A DNA stretch of 64,000 nucleotides from an uncultured Pelagibacteraceae bacterium (GTDB taxonomy: Bacteria; Pseudomonadota; Alphaproteobacteria; Pelagibacterales; Pelagibacteraceae). Positions 21,480 to 31,975 of this stretch are shown here, one piece after another; position 1 is the first letter of the stretch; each line of letters begins with the position of its first letter. Position numbers and translations under genes: made by a program. The notes below the pieces were generated by a model. It was not told where the DNA came from, searched no databases, and saw nothing but the letters and a program-made list of their open reading frames with translations. The DNA is taken from positions 62,001-126,000 of the forward strand of contig CACHGA010000001.1 of the NCBI GenBank assembly GCA_902579285.1, read 5' to 3'.

Positions 21480-23006
21480 ATGAATTTATTGTCTTCTACG
21501 TCAGTTTTTGGGTTTTATACTTTAGTAAGTAGGGTTTTGGGCTATTTAAGAGACATTTTAATAGCAGTTTTTTTAGGAACAAGTGTTTACGCTGATGCTT
21601 TTTTTGTTGCTTTTAGGTTACCAAATACTTTCAGGAGACTGTTTGCTGAAGGAACATTTAATGCTGCGTTTATACCAAGTTATTCAGAGCAAAAAATTAA
21701 AGGAAAAAAATTAGGAAATAAATTTGCTGATGAGGTTTTTAATATAATCTCAATATTTCTAATTTTATTGATTATAATAATAGAAATTTTTACCCCCTTT
21801 ATAGTTTACATCATAGCACCAGGTTTTTATGAAAATTTGGAAAAATTCAATTTAGCTGTAGAATTCACTAGGATTACATTTCCATTTTTACTTTTTGTTA
21901 GTTTATCTTCTTTACTTTCAGGTATTTTAAATTCTAACAATAAATTTGCAGCTGCGGCAGCTGCACCAATAGTTTTAAATATAGTTTTAATTCTATCACT
22001 TTTTCTTTCTTTTTATTATGATCTTGATATAGCAAAGAGTTTATCAATAGGTGTAACGTTATCTGGAATATTTCAATTTATCATTTTATTAATTTTTACA
22101 CGTAAATTTTATTTTCCTTCAATTTTTTTTATTAAAAAATTTAATAATAATATAAAATTTTTTTTTAGAAAATTGCTACCTAGTATTTTTTCCTCAGGAA
22201 TAACCCAAATTAATATTTTAATTGGGACTATAATAGCGTCATTTCAATCTGGCGCTGTGTCTTATTTATATTATGCAGATAGAGTTTACCAAATTAACCT
22301 GGCAATTGCAGGAATCGCAGTTGGCACAGTTGCATTACCCAATTTGGCAAAAAACGTTAAATTAAAAAAGCAAAATATAATCGATAAATTACAAAACAGA
22401 TCTATTGAATTGTGTTTGTTATTATCACTACCTGCCGCATTTGGACTACTTATAGCATCAGAGCAAATAGTTAACTCATTGTTTGGGTATGGATCTTTTA
22501 ATATTGAAGATATTTATAATACATCCCTAGCTTTAATATTTTTTGCATTTGGTGTGCCAGCTTTTGCGTTGATAAAAGTTTTGTCAAATTTTTATTTTGC
22601 AAGAAATGATACTAAGTTTCCATTTTATGTATCTTTTATAACCATGTTAATTAATATTATTATCAGTTTATCTTTTTTTAAAAAGTATGGTTTTATTGTC
22701 ATACCAATTGCAACTTCATTGTCTTCCTGGGTTGCAATTTTAATTTATTTAATATTCCTAAAAAAAAATAAAATATTATTTTTGTCGAGCGAGTCTATAT
22801 CAAATTTTTTAAAAATTTTACTTTCAACATTTTTAATGTCTATTTTTCTCTATTACGGTCTTAATTATTTTGAGGATAAGTTTGTATATTCAAACAAATT
22901 TAAATTAATTTATTTGTCAATTATGGTAGGTTTGTCATCGGCTTTATACCTAATTGTTGCTAAAATTTTAGGAGTATTAAACCTAAAAAGTTACAAAATA
23001 AAATGA
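21480..23006 (+). CDS. murJ: Lipid II flippase MurJ
   Basis: [38 protein letters not shown]. Confidence 0.95.
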   Translation: MNLLSSTSVFGFYTLVSRVLGYLRDILIAVFLGTSVYADAFFVAFRLPNTFRRLFAEGTFNAAFIPSYSEQKIKGKKLGNKFADEVFNIISIFLILLIIIIEIFTPFIVYIIAPGFYENLEKFNLAVEFTRITFPFLLFVSLSSLLSGILNSNNKFAAAAAAPIVLNIVLILSLFLSFYYDLDIAKSLSIGVTLSGIFQFIILLIFTRKFYFPSIFFIKKFNNNIKFFFRKLLPSIFSSGITQINILIGTIIASFQSGAVSYLYYADRVYQINLAIAGIAVGTVALPNLAKNVKLKKQNIIDKLQNRSIELCLLLSLPAAFGLLIASEQIVNSLFGYGSFNIEDIYNTSLALIFFAFGVPAFALIKVLSNFYFARNDTKFPFYVSFITMLINIIISLSFFKKYGFIVIPIATSLSSWVAILIYLIFLKKNKILFLSSESISNFLKILLSTFLMSIFLYYGLNYFEDKFVYSNKFKLIYLSIMVGLSSALYLIVAKILGVLNLKSYKIK

Positions 23007-24016
23007 ATAAGAATTTTAAAGACTTAGTTTTTTCAGGTGTTCAACCCACTGGGAATTTGCATTTAGGAAATTACTTGGGTGCCATGAAAAATTTCGTTGA
23101 ACTTCAAAAAAAAACTAATTGCATTTATTCAATTGTAGATCTTCATGCTATTACAATATTCCAAGATCCTAAAGAACTTAATAATAGCATACTAGAGACT
23201 GTTGCTGGGTTCATTGCTTGTGGTTTAGATTTTAAAAAAAGTATAATTTTTAATCAGTCTTCCGTCAGTGAACATGCTGAGCTCGCTTGGATTTTTAACT
23301 GCGTTTCAAGACTTGGGTGGCTTAATAGAATGACGCAATTCAAAGAAAAGGCTGGGACAAATAAAGAAAATGCGAGTGTTGGATTATATGTTTATCCAAA
23401 TTTGATGGCAGCAGATATTCTTTTATACAAAGCAACTCATGTTCCAGTGGGAGATGATCAAAAACAACATTTAGAGCTTTGTAGGGATATAGCAAATAAA
23501 TTTAATAATGATTTCGGAAATTCAGAATTTTTTCCAATACCAGAACCCTTAATACATAAAAATTTTTCACGAGTAATGAGCTTAAGAGATGGAAAAAAGA
23601 AAATGAGTAAATCAGAAGAGTCCGATTATTCAAGAATTAATCTTCAAGACAGCGAAGATGAAATTAAAAAAAAAATTAAAAAAGCTAAAACTGATTCTTC
23701 TGCAATACCATCAGATAAAAAGGATTTAGAAAAACGACCTGAAGCATTAAACCTGTTAAATATATATTCATCTATAACTAGTTCGACCTTAGAGAAAACC
23801 TTGAAAGAAATGGAAGGTAAGGATTTTTCCCAATTTAAAAAAAAAAACTCACTGATGTATTAATTGCAACAATTTGTCCCATTGGTAAAAAAAATAAAAG
23901 AAATAAATAAAGATAAGGTCCAATTGGTCAGTATTTTAAGAGAAGGAAGCGTGAAAGCCAAAAAAATTGCTGGAAAAAATTTGAAAGAAATAAAAGAAAT
24001 TGTTGGATTTATTTAA
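23003..24016 (+). pseudogene. trpS: Tryptophanyl-tRNA synthetase, apparently disrupted by two compensating frame changes (listed ORF stops at 23863)
   Basis: [25 protein letters not shown]. After A11 (23837-23847) the -1 frame reads [15 protein letters not shown]; after A8 (23887-23894) the original frame resumes KIKEINKDKVQLVSILREGSVKAKKIAGKNLKEIKEIVGFI* ending 24016, which is a TrpS-like C-terminus. Confidence 0.8.
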
Positions 24017-24042
24017 CAATTTAAATATGTTAATAATTTATA

Positions 24043-24594
24043 ATGATACAAACAGAAACAACTCCAAATCCCAATGCATTAAAATTTATTTCAGATAATA
24101 AATTTTCTGAGATTGGAGCTAAAGAGTTTCAAAAAAAAGATATTACCCCTAAAACAAATAATTTAATAAGAAATTTATTGGGTTTTGAAGGAGTAGAATT
24201 AGTGCTCGTGTCAGATAACTTTATAAGTGTAAAAAAATTTGAAAATGCAAATTGGGAAAGCCTAAGGCCTTCAATAATATCAGAGATCAATGATCATTTA
24301 GAAAAAGACAAAAAACCAATTTTTGTTAAAAACATCAAACACTCAAACAAACCAAAAGAGGAAAGCAACTTAATTGTCGAAGAGATAAAGAAAGTTCTCG
24401 ATAGCAAAATTAGACCAGCAGTCGCAAAAGATGGCGGCGATATAAAATTTATATCTTTTCAAGAAGGAACAGTGAAAGTCGAGTTAAGAGGAAGCTGTTC
24501 TGGTTGTCCTAGTTCTATCGTTACACTTAAAAATGGAGTTCAAAATCTATTACGTCATTACATAAAAGAAGTTAAAAACGTTGAAGCTATTTAA
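24043..24594 (+). CDS. NifU/Nfu-type Fe-S scaffold protein
   Basis: N-terminal TETTPNPNALKFI and C-terminal RPAVAKDGGDIKF...GSCSGCPSS. Confidence 0.95.
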   Translation: MIQTETTPNPNALKFISDNKFSEIGAKEFQKKDITPKTNNLIRNLLGFEGVELVLVSDNFISVKKFENANWESLRPSIISEINDHLEKDKKPIFVKNIKHSNKPKEESNLIVEEIKKVLDSKIRPAVAKDGGDIKFISFQEGTVKVELRGSCSGCPSSIVTLKNGVQNLLRHYIKEVKNVEAI

Positions 24595-24598
24595 TTAA

Positions 24599-25786
24599 AT
24601 GAAGTCAAAATCAATACCCTATCTAGACCAACTTTTAGAGTTAGGCAAACTTTACAAAGTAGAAGAACTCAAATTTTATGCAAAATCAAAGAAAAAATTA
24701 ACTACCTCGCAAATTGAACTGATCTTATTAAAAAATAAAATAAGGCTGCCTGAACAAAGTTATAATAAAAAAAAAATAGCGGAAATAAAGTTCAAAGAGC
24801 AGGTGGTAACAAATATTTTAATAACTTTATTTTTAATTACATTTGTAATTAGTTTAATTTCTGTAAGACCATTTATAAAAACAGTTACAACAGAAATCAA
24901 ATTTACGTATGTTGCAAAGGAATATAAGTCAAATTTTAAAAATGAAGACTACAAAAAAATCTCTAAGACTGAACTTCCAAATAATAAGAATAATGAAGAT
25001 GGCAATTATATAGGTATAGATACACAAATTACCTTGAATTTATTTGAAAATCTTAAATACGATTTAAAGAGTATCAGATTAGGTCAGTCGGTAAAACCAG
25101 TGTACCTTTCAAAACTACCGAAAGATCTTAAAAAAATTAAGAGTACAAACAAGAGAAAAGATACTTTCATAAAAATTGTGATGCCATTAATTTTGAGTGA
25201 GAATGAAAAAATTTTAGAAGACAGAAACAAGTTATTTAGAATTTTAGGAAAACAGTCAAATACTATGGGCGAAAAGGTTTGGCTTAAAAGAAGATTTAAA
25301 GATTATGATATAAAAGGAGAGGATATTGCTGAATTAAAGTTGAGGATGGATATAGTACCAACTTCAATCGCAATAGCTCAGGCAGCAAAAGAAAGTGGCT
25401 GGGGAACTTCTCGATTTGCATTAGAAGGTAATGCGATGTATGGGCAATGGACTTGGAGTGGCGAAGGTATTGAGCCTTCTAAAAAAGATAAGAAGAAAGA
25501 ACATAAAATATTAAAATTTCCTAAGCTTCAATCGTCCGTAGCTGCATACATGAAAAATTTAAATACACATAGAGGATATTCTGAATTCAGGGACAAAAGA
25601 TCAAAGATTAGAGAAAAAAAACAGGAAGTTAATGGATTAGATCTTGTAGATTATCTTTACAACTATGCACAAACTGGATCTGAATACGTAAAAACTCTCA
25701 AAATAATTATACAACAAAATAATCTTAACGATTTTGATACTTCGATTTTGATGAACTCTAGTAGGTCAAGATCTCTAACTTTGTAG
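24599..25786 (+). CDS. Bax/FlgJ-like glucosaminidase-domain membrane protein
   Basis: TSIAIAQAAKESGWGTSRFALEGNAMYGQWTW; one TM segment. Confidence 0.85.
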   Translation: MKSKSIPYLDQLLELGKLYKVEELKFYAKSKKKLTTSQIELILLKNKIRLPEQSYNKKKIAEIKFKEQVVTNILITLFLITFVISLISVRPFIKTVTTEIKFTYVAKEYKSNFKNEDYKKISKTELPNNKNNEDGNYIGIDTQITLNLFENLKYDLKSIRLGQSVKPVYLSKLPKDLKKIKSTNKRKDTFIKIVMPLILSENEKILEDRNKLFRILGKQSNTMGEKVWLKRRFKDYDIKGEDIAELKLRMDIVPTSIAIAQAAKESGWGTSRFALEGNAMYGQWTWSGEGIEPSKKDKKKEHKILKFPKLQSSVAAYMKNLNTHRGYSEFRDKRSKIREKKQEVNGLDLVDYLYNYAQTGSEYVKTLKIIIQQNNLNDFDTSILMNSSRSRSLTL

Positions 25787-25787
25787 T

Positions 25788-26837
25788 TTATAGATCTGCA
25801 ATAACAAATTGAATTCCAAGCCATCTCCAGTACCCACTTTCTTCTCTAAGAGAACAATTAATTCTACCTCTTTCAGTATTAAACTTTCCATCTAAAATTA
25901 TTTTTAGTTGGTTTTTTTTTGTGAAAAGTAACTTTGATTTTCTCCATTTATTTTGTTCATTTGAGTAACAGTTTATGTTTTCCAAATTTGTTTGATCTTC
26001 AAAAAAATTAATTGTGACATCAGGCGGGTTATTTTTATCTGCTAAATATTTCTCTTCGGGCAATATTTTCTTATAAGGAAATGGAATATTTTTTAATAGA
26101 CTTTTAAATCTTTTTATTTCCCCATATTTTTCATTTATTGGAAATCTCGGTAACTCAAATTTATTTTTAGTTTGGTCGATCACACCTGAGTGCTGTCCAA
26201 ATGCATATTTAAAACCAAGATCCTTAACAATTTTTATATATGAATTTTTATACTCACCAAATGGATACGCAAAAATTTTAGTTTCATAGTCTAATTTCTT
26301 TTTAAGAATATTTTTTGCAATAGTAAGATCATTTCTTATTTCTTCATCAGTTTTATCGACAAGATATCCATGACTATGACTATGGTTACCAATGTAAACA
26401 AAATCAAATTTTGAAATTTTTTGTATCTGTTCCCAACTCATGTACCCTTTTGCACCAACTGTTTCTGTGTTTACAAAAATTATAAACGGGATCTTTTCTT
26501 TTTTTAAAATAGGCCAGGCATTTTTATAAAAAGATGAAAAGGCATCATCTACAGTCAATAAAACTTTTCTAGACGTATTATTTTTCCCGAAAGAAATATC
26601 AAATTCCTTAAATGTAATAAATTTAAGATCGGCATTTCTGATTTCATTTATATGACTTATAAAATCCTTTATTTTAATATTGGTAGATGGATATTTATTT
26701 TCCTCAAAACGGTGATACATAATGCTAATAATGCCATAATCCTCAATATTTTTTGAATAAGAATAAGAACTGTTAAAAATATTTAAACTAATTATAAATA
26801 TTAAGATGATAAAAAATTTTTTTATTATAAATTTCAC
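25788..26837 (-). CDS. Polysaccharide deacetylase family protein
   Basis: SIMYHRF, LTVDDAFSSF, IGNHSHSHG motifs; GTG at 26837 precedes a signal peptide (listed start 26888). Confidence 0.85.
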   Translation of the reverse strand: MKFIIKKFFIILIFIISLNIFNSSYSYSKNIEDYGIISIMYHRFEENKYPSTNIKIKDFISHINEIRNADLKFITFKEFDISFGKNNTSRKVLLTVDDAFSSFYKNAWPILKKEKIPFIIFVNTETVGAKGYMSWEQIQKISKFDFVYIGNHSHSHGYLVDKTDEEIRNDLTIAKNILKKKLDYETKIFAYPFGEYKNSYIKIVKDLGFKYAFGQHSGVIDQTKNKFELPRFPINEKYGEIKRFKSLLKNIPFPYKKILPEEKYLADKNNPPDVTINFFEDQTNLENINCYSNEQNKWRKSKLLFTKKNQLKIILDGKFNTERGRINCSLREESGYWRWLGIQFVIADL

Positions 26838-27189
26838 AGGCAAAAATGACTCAATTGGGTTAAAAGTAGATAATAATTTTTTTGTCAAAAAACTTCAAAC
26901 AAATATTAGAAAAAATGACCTACTTGTTAATAGTGTTTTTGGGTTAATAAGTGAAAAAAAAGTTAAAATTGATAAAAACTTTTCCATTTTGGTTAACATT
27001 GGACCAGGAAGTTTTTCAGGAATAAGAATTTCAATTGCTGCGGCAAAAGGCATTAAATTAGCAACTGGAGCCAATATATATGGTTATAAAGACAAAGATC
27101 TTAGTGATTTTAACCTTAAAAATATTGAATTATTAATTAAAAAAAACTTAATACAAAATAAATTGATTAAACCTATATATTTAAGTTAA
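26806..27189 (+). CDS. tsaB: TsaB-like tRNA t6A modification protein, short form (127 aa)
   Basis: NIGPGSFSGIRISIAAAKGIKLA motif; C-terminal domain absent. Confidence 0.75.
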   Translation: MIKNFFIINFTGKNDSIGLKVDNNFFVKKLQTNIRKNDLLVNSVFGLISEKKVKIDKNFSILVNIGPGSFSGIRISIAAAKGIKLATGANIYGYKDKDLSDFNLKNIELLIKKNLIQNKLIKPIYLS

Positions 27190-27207
27190 ATTAACAAATT
27201 ATTAAAA

Positions 27208-27636
27208 ATGAGCAAGATAGAAGAAAAGTGCAAAGAAAAAGGTGTAAGATTAACTGATCAGCGAAAAATTATCGCAAAGGTGATATCAGATTCAAAACAA
27301 ACTTTTGGATCAAAAGATCATCCAGATGTTGATGAGCTTCATAAAAGGGCAACGTTAATTGACAAAAAAATTAGTATAGCAACAGTGTATAGAACAATTA
27401 AGTTGTTTGAAGAGTCTGGTATCTTAATTAGACATGATTTTAAAGAAGGTAAGTCTAGATATGAGCCAACAACAGAAGAACATCACAACCACCTTATAGA
27501 TATTAACTCAGGGGAGATAGTAGAATTTGTTGATAAAGAAGTCGAAGAACTTCAAAACAAAATTGCACAAAAACTCGGATATAAACTTGTAGATCATAAG
27601 CTAGAACTTTACGGGTCAAAAATTAAAAAAAATTAA
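27208..27636 (+). CDS. fur: Fur family transcriptional regulator
   Basis: RLTDQRKIIAKVI, ISIATVYRTIKLFEE, EEHHNHLIDINSGEIVEF. Confidence 0.9.
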   Translation: MSKIEEKCKEKGVRLTDQRKIIAKVISDSKQTFGSKDHPDVDELHKRATLIDKKISIATVYRTIKLFEESGILIRHDFKEGKSRYEPTTEEHHNHLIDINSGEIVEFVDKEVEELQNKIAQKLGYKLVDHKLELYGSKIKKN

Positions 27637-27640
27637 TAAT

Positions 27641-28975
27641 TTGTCTAAAAAATTTTTCATTAAAACTTTTGGTTGTCAAATGAATGAATATGATAGTAAT
27701 CGTATTTCTGATTTGTTTAAAGCCAATGGATATTTAGAAAGTCATGATTCTCAAAATATAAATTGCTACATTTTAAATACTTGTCATATAAGAGAAAAAG
27801 CAACAGAGAAAGTGTATTCAGATATCGGAAGACTAAAAAAAAATTATCGAAATAAAACTAAACCATTTGTTTTCATAACAGGTTGTGTTGCACAAGCAGA
27901 AAATGAGGAAATGATTAGAAGGGAGCCATATATAGACGCTGTGATTGGCCCGCAGTCGTATCAAAATATTCCTAATATATTATCATCATTAAATAACAAA
28001 ACAAAAAAATTTAACTTAACTGATTTTGATGTAATAGAAAAATTTGATAAACTTAATAGTTTAAAAAATTCAGATACAAATGTATCGTCTTTTGTAACTA
28101 TTCAAGAGGGTTGTGATAAATTCTGTAATTTTTGTGTAGTTCCTTACACAAGAGGAAGTGAATATTCCAGATCACCTGAGGAAATCTTCAAAGAGGTAGA
28201 TCATTTAGTTTTAAATGGAGCAAAAGAAATAACATTGTTAGGTCAAAACGTTAATGCATATTTATATAAAAAAAAAACTAAACTTTCAGATTTAATTTTA
28301 AAAATATGTAACAATAAAAAATTAAAACGAGTTAGATATACCACTTCTCACCCAAAAGATATGACAGATGATTTAATTGATTGTTATAAAAGTGAAAAAA
28401 AATTAATGCCTTTTCTTCATCTGCCAGTACAAAGTGGTTCAGATGATGTACTTAAAAATATGAATAGGAAACATACTAGAGAGCAATACTTAGATATTGT
28501 AGCTAAGCTTAAAAAAATCAATTCAGAAATAAATTTTTCGAGTGATTTTATTGTTGGTTATCCAGGAGAAAGCCAAAAAGATTTTGACGATACAATTTCA
28601 CTTATAAAAAGTGTAAATTTTATAAATTCTTTCTCGTTTATCTATAGTCCAAGGCCAGGCACCCCAGCTTCTAGAATGGAAATGATAGACATCAAAATAC
28701 AAAAGAAAAGATTAACAATATTACAAAATTTATTAGAAAAAATTCAAATTAAAAAAAATAATGATAAAATTAAAAAAGTAGAAGAAGTTTTAGTAGAAAA
28801 TAGACTAAAAAATCAAAATCAATATTTCGGTCGAACAAAAGATCTAACCCCGGTTATATTAAGCGATATAAGAGACTCTGACATTGGAAATATTATTAAA
28901 GTCAGAATTGATAAATGTGATAAAAAATCATTATTTGGCAAGAAGTGCTCTAATGAAACGGAAGTAGCAGCTTAA
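27641..28975 (+). CDS. miaB: tRNA-2-methylthio-N6-dimethylallyladenosine synthase
   Basis: KTFGCQMNEYDS, GCDKFCNFCVVPYTRG radical-SAM CxxxCxxC; TTG start. Confidence 0.96.
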   Translation: MSKKFFIKTFGCQMNEYDSNRISDLFKANGYLESHDSQNINCYILNTCHIREKATEKVYSDIGRLKKNYRNKTKPFVFITGCVAQAENEEMIRREPYIDAVIGPQSYQNIPNILSSLNNKTKKFNLTDFDVIEKFDKLNSLKNSDTNVSSFVTIQEGCDKFCNFCVVPYTRGSEYSRSPEEIFKEVDHLVLNGAKEITLLGQNVNAYLYKKKTKLSDLILKICNNKKLKRVRYTTSHPKDMTDDLIDCYKSEKKLMPFLHLPVQSGSDDVLKNMNRKHTREQYLDIVAKLKKINSEINFSSDFIVGYPGESQKDFDDTISLIKSVNFINSFSFIYSPRPGTPASRMEMIDIKIQKKRLTILQNLLEKIQIKKNNDKIKKVEEVLVENRLKNQNQYFGRTKDLTPVILSDIRDSDIGNIIKVRIDKCDKKSLFGKKCSNETEVAA

Positions 28976-29986
28976 TGTTAGAAGCAAAAAACTTAAGTAA
29001 AGAAATTTCTATAAAAAAAATTGACAACGAAACATCAAATATAAAAATTTTTAATAATAATATTTTATCTCAAATTGTTGGTGAATTTAATAAAAATTTA
29101 ATTAAAATTGAAAAATTAACTAAAACAAAAATTTTTTTTAGAGGAAATTCATTTACTATAAAAGGGGAAAGAGAGTCAGTTCTTTCAGTATCGAATGCTC
29201 TTGTATTTTTGGTAAATAAATTTCTTGTAACTGGTTCTTTGGAAGATAATGATGTAGATTATTCTATAAAGAAAATTGAAAATCAAAATTTAATGGATAA
29301 AAGTAATATTAGATCTATTGACCAGGTGATAAAGACTCCAAGAAGGTCAGTTATACCAAAGTCCAAAAAAACAATCTGAGTATTTAAGAGCCTTGCTAAA
29401 GGAGGATATAATTTTATCTCTTGGACCAGCTGGTACAGGCAAAAGTTATTTGGCAGTATCTGCTGCAGTCAATATGTTAATGGAAAAAAAAGTAGAAAAA
29501 GTTATTTTATCAAGACCTGCCGTTGAAGCAGGCGAGAGATTAGGTTTTTTACCTGGGGACCTAAAAGAGAAAGTCGATCCGTACCTCCAACCTTTATACG
29601 ACGCATTAAATGACTTATTAGGATATGAAAAAGTTCAAAGAAAAATTGAAGCAGGAGAAATAGAAATTGCCCCTTTAGCATTTATGAGAGGAAGAACTTT
29701 AAAAAATTCATTTGCTATATTGGATGAAGCGCAAAATGCATCATTAACTCAAATCAAAATGTTTTTAACAAGGATAGGTGAAAACTCAAAAATAGTAGTA
29801 AATGGCGATCCTTCACAAGTAGATCTTATGAATAAAAATCATTCTGGTTTGCTTCAGTCAAAAAAAATTTTACAAAATATAAAAGAGGTAAAATGCATTG
29901 AGTTTGACCATACAGATGTTGTGAGGCACCCACTAGTATCTAAAATTATACAGGCCTACCAACAAAAAACAGATGATAAAAGTTGA
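28975..29986 (+). pseudogene. PhoH-like ATPase (YbeZ family) split by a +1 frameshift at an A7 tract
   Basis: ORFs 28975-29379 and 29393-29986. Skipping one A at 29365-29371 gives KTPRRSVIPKSKKQSEYLRALLKEDIILSLGPAGTGKSYLAV, continuous PhoH homology. Confidence 0.85.
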
Positions 29987-30425
29987 TGTTTTTATCAAAA
30001 ATAAAAATTGGAAAAAAAAGATATCCAATCCTCAAAAATATTTAAATAGCAGAGTAAAATATTTAAGAAATTCGATTAGTTTTCTTAAAAATAAAAAAAT
30101 AAGTTTTTCAATACAATTAGCAGGAAATAAAGAAATAAAATTTCTTAATAAAAAATTTAGAAAAAAAAGTAAATCCACTGATGTTCTTTCTTTCCCATAT
30201 AATAATTTAAATGTACTCAAGAAACTAAAAAAAAAAGATATTTACTTAGGAGACATAATTTTAAATTATTATAAAATTAAGAAAAAAAATTTTAAAGAAA
30301 ATTTTAATAAATTATGGATTCACGGTTTCCTACATCTAGTGGGGCATAAACACAAAAAAAATAATGATTATTACAAAATGAATAAATTTGAAAAATTAAT
30401 ATTTAGTAAAATTAAAAAGAAATGA
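29973..30425 (+). CDS. ybeY: Endoribonuclease YbeY
   Basis: STDVLSFPY, LGDIILN, WIHGFLHLVGHKH zinc motif. Confidence 0.95.
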   Translation: MIKVDVFIKNKNWKKKISNPQKYLNSRVKYLRNSISFLKNKKISFSIQLAGNKEIKFLNKKFRKKSKSTDVLSFPYNNLNVLKKLKKKDIYLGDIILNYYKIKKKNFKENFNKLWIHGFLHLVGHKHKKNNDYYKMNKFEKLIFSKIKKK

Positions 30426-31975
30426 CATTGGATTTTTTTAATAAAAGAGTTTTTATAATTTTCATATTTCCATTGATTTTGGGGGGTATAACTGTTTTAG
30501 GCTTTCAACCATTCAATTTATTTTTTGTAAATTTTTTTTCATTACCTTTATTATTTTTTTCAATAATATATGTTAAAAAAAAGTCCAAAAGCACCTATAG
30601 GAAAAAACCTTTTCTTAAAAATTTATTTATTCTTGGTTCATCTTTTGGTTTTGGTTTTTTCTTTTTTGGTATTTTTTGGATTGCGCATTCACTAACTTTT
30701 GATGAATCATTTAAAATTTTAATTCCTTTAAGCTTAATTTTAATTCCTTTATTTTTATCTTTATTTTTTTCATTACCTATAATGCTTATTGGTAATTTTT
30801 GCGAAAAAAATTTTTCATCAATTATATTGATCAGTTTAGTATTTTCTTTTTCAGATTTTATTAGAAGTAAAATTTTGACTGGTTTTCCATGGAACATTTG
30901 GAGTTATAGTTTTTCATGGTCTATTGAAAGTCTACAAATCTTAAAATTAATTGGAATTTTTTCGTTTAATCTTTTTGTCATTATAATTTTTTTTCTTCCG
31001 AGCTTAATTTTCTTTAGAAATAAATTAAAATATTATTTAATACCTTTATTTATAGTTCTGACTTTCTCAAATTACTTTTATGGTTCTTATAAAATAAATT
31101 CTATTAAACAATATCCCCAAGAAAAAATTAATTTTAAAATTGTTTCAGCAAAAATAGATATGGCAAATTTTAAAGACGAAGTAGATGTCGCTACTAAATT
31201 AATTAAATATAGTGAGCCAAATAAAAAACTAAAAATGGTCTTTATTTGGCCCGAAGGTGTCTTTATTAATGAAAATTTTTATAAAAACACAGAAATCAAA
31301 GAATTATTTAAAAATAATTTTTCTGAAAATCATTTAATTATATTTGGTGCAAACACGTCAAAAAAAATTTCTTCTATAAACAAATATTATAACAGTATGC
31401 TTGTTTCAAACAATAATCTTGAGTTTATCTCAAAATATGACAAAAAAAAACTTGTTCCATTCGGTGAATTCTTACCATTTGAGTCTATTCTGAATACCAT
31501 AGGTATCAAAAAAATTACTCCTGGCTACGAATCATTTTCCAGCGGTGATGGAAACTCTTTACTAAAATTTAATTTTAATAAAAAAAAAATAAAAATACTT
31601 CCTTTGATTTGTTATGAAATAATTTTTCCAGGTTTAGTAGAAGATAATGATAAATATAATTTTTTAATAAATATTTCTGAGGATGCCTGGTTCGGGAAAA
31701 GTATCGGACCTCATCAGCATTTTGCGAAAGCTATTTTTAGATCAATCGAGTCTAATGTTTTCACTCTAAGAGCTGCAAATATGGGTGTTAGCGCTTTTAT
31801 AAGTCCTGAAGGAAAAATTTTAAAAAACTTACAGCCAAATGAAATAGGCAATATAGAATTAAGTTTACCAATATTAGAGAATGACAAAAAGGAAATTAAA
31901 AATGATTTGATATTTTTGTCAGTTTTAATTACATTTGTGATTACTTTTTTAATTTTAAGAAAATTTAAAATCTAA
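30422..31975 (+). CDS. lnt: Apolipoprotein N-acyltransferase
   Basis: [30 protein letters not shown]; multiple TM segments. Confidence 0.93.
   Translation: MTLDFFNKRVFIIFIFPLILGGITVLGFQPFNLFFVNFFSLPLLFFSIIYVKKKSKSTYRKKPFLKNLFILGSSFGFGFFFFGIFWIAHSLTFDESFKILIPLSLILIPLFLSLFFSLPIMLIGNFCEKNFSSIILISLVFSFSDFIRSKILTGFPWNIWSYSFSWSIESLQILKLIGIFSFNLFVIIIFFLPSLIFFRNKLKYYLIPLFIVLTFSNYFYGSYKINSIKQYPQEKINFKIVSAKIDMANFKDEVDVATKLIKYSEPNKKLKMVFIWPEGVFINENFYKNTEIKELFKNNFSENHLIIFGANTSKKISSINKYYNSMLVSNNNLEFISKYDKKKLVPFGEFLPFESILNTIGIKKITPGYESFSSGDGNSLLKFNFNKKKIKILPLICYEIIFPGLVEDNDKYNFLINISEDAWFGKSIGPHQHFAKAIFRSIESNVFTLRAANMGVSAFISPEGKILKNLQPNEIGNIELSLPILENDKKEIKNDLIFLSVLITFVITFLILRKFKI

Noticed and set aside
23861-23863. 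trpS in-frame TAA as a recoded (read-through) stop, since downstream frame 0 leads to the true C-terminus
   Set aside because: Frame 0 around the stop (NSLMY*LQQFVPLV) does not resemble TrpS, while the -1 frame ([12 protein letters not shown]) does, so a double frame change fits better.
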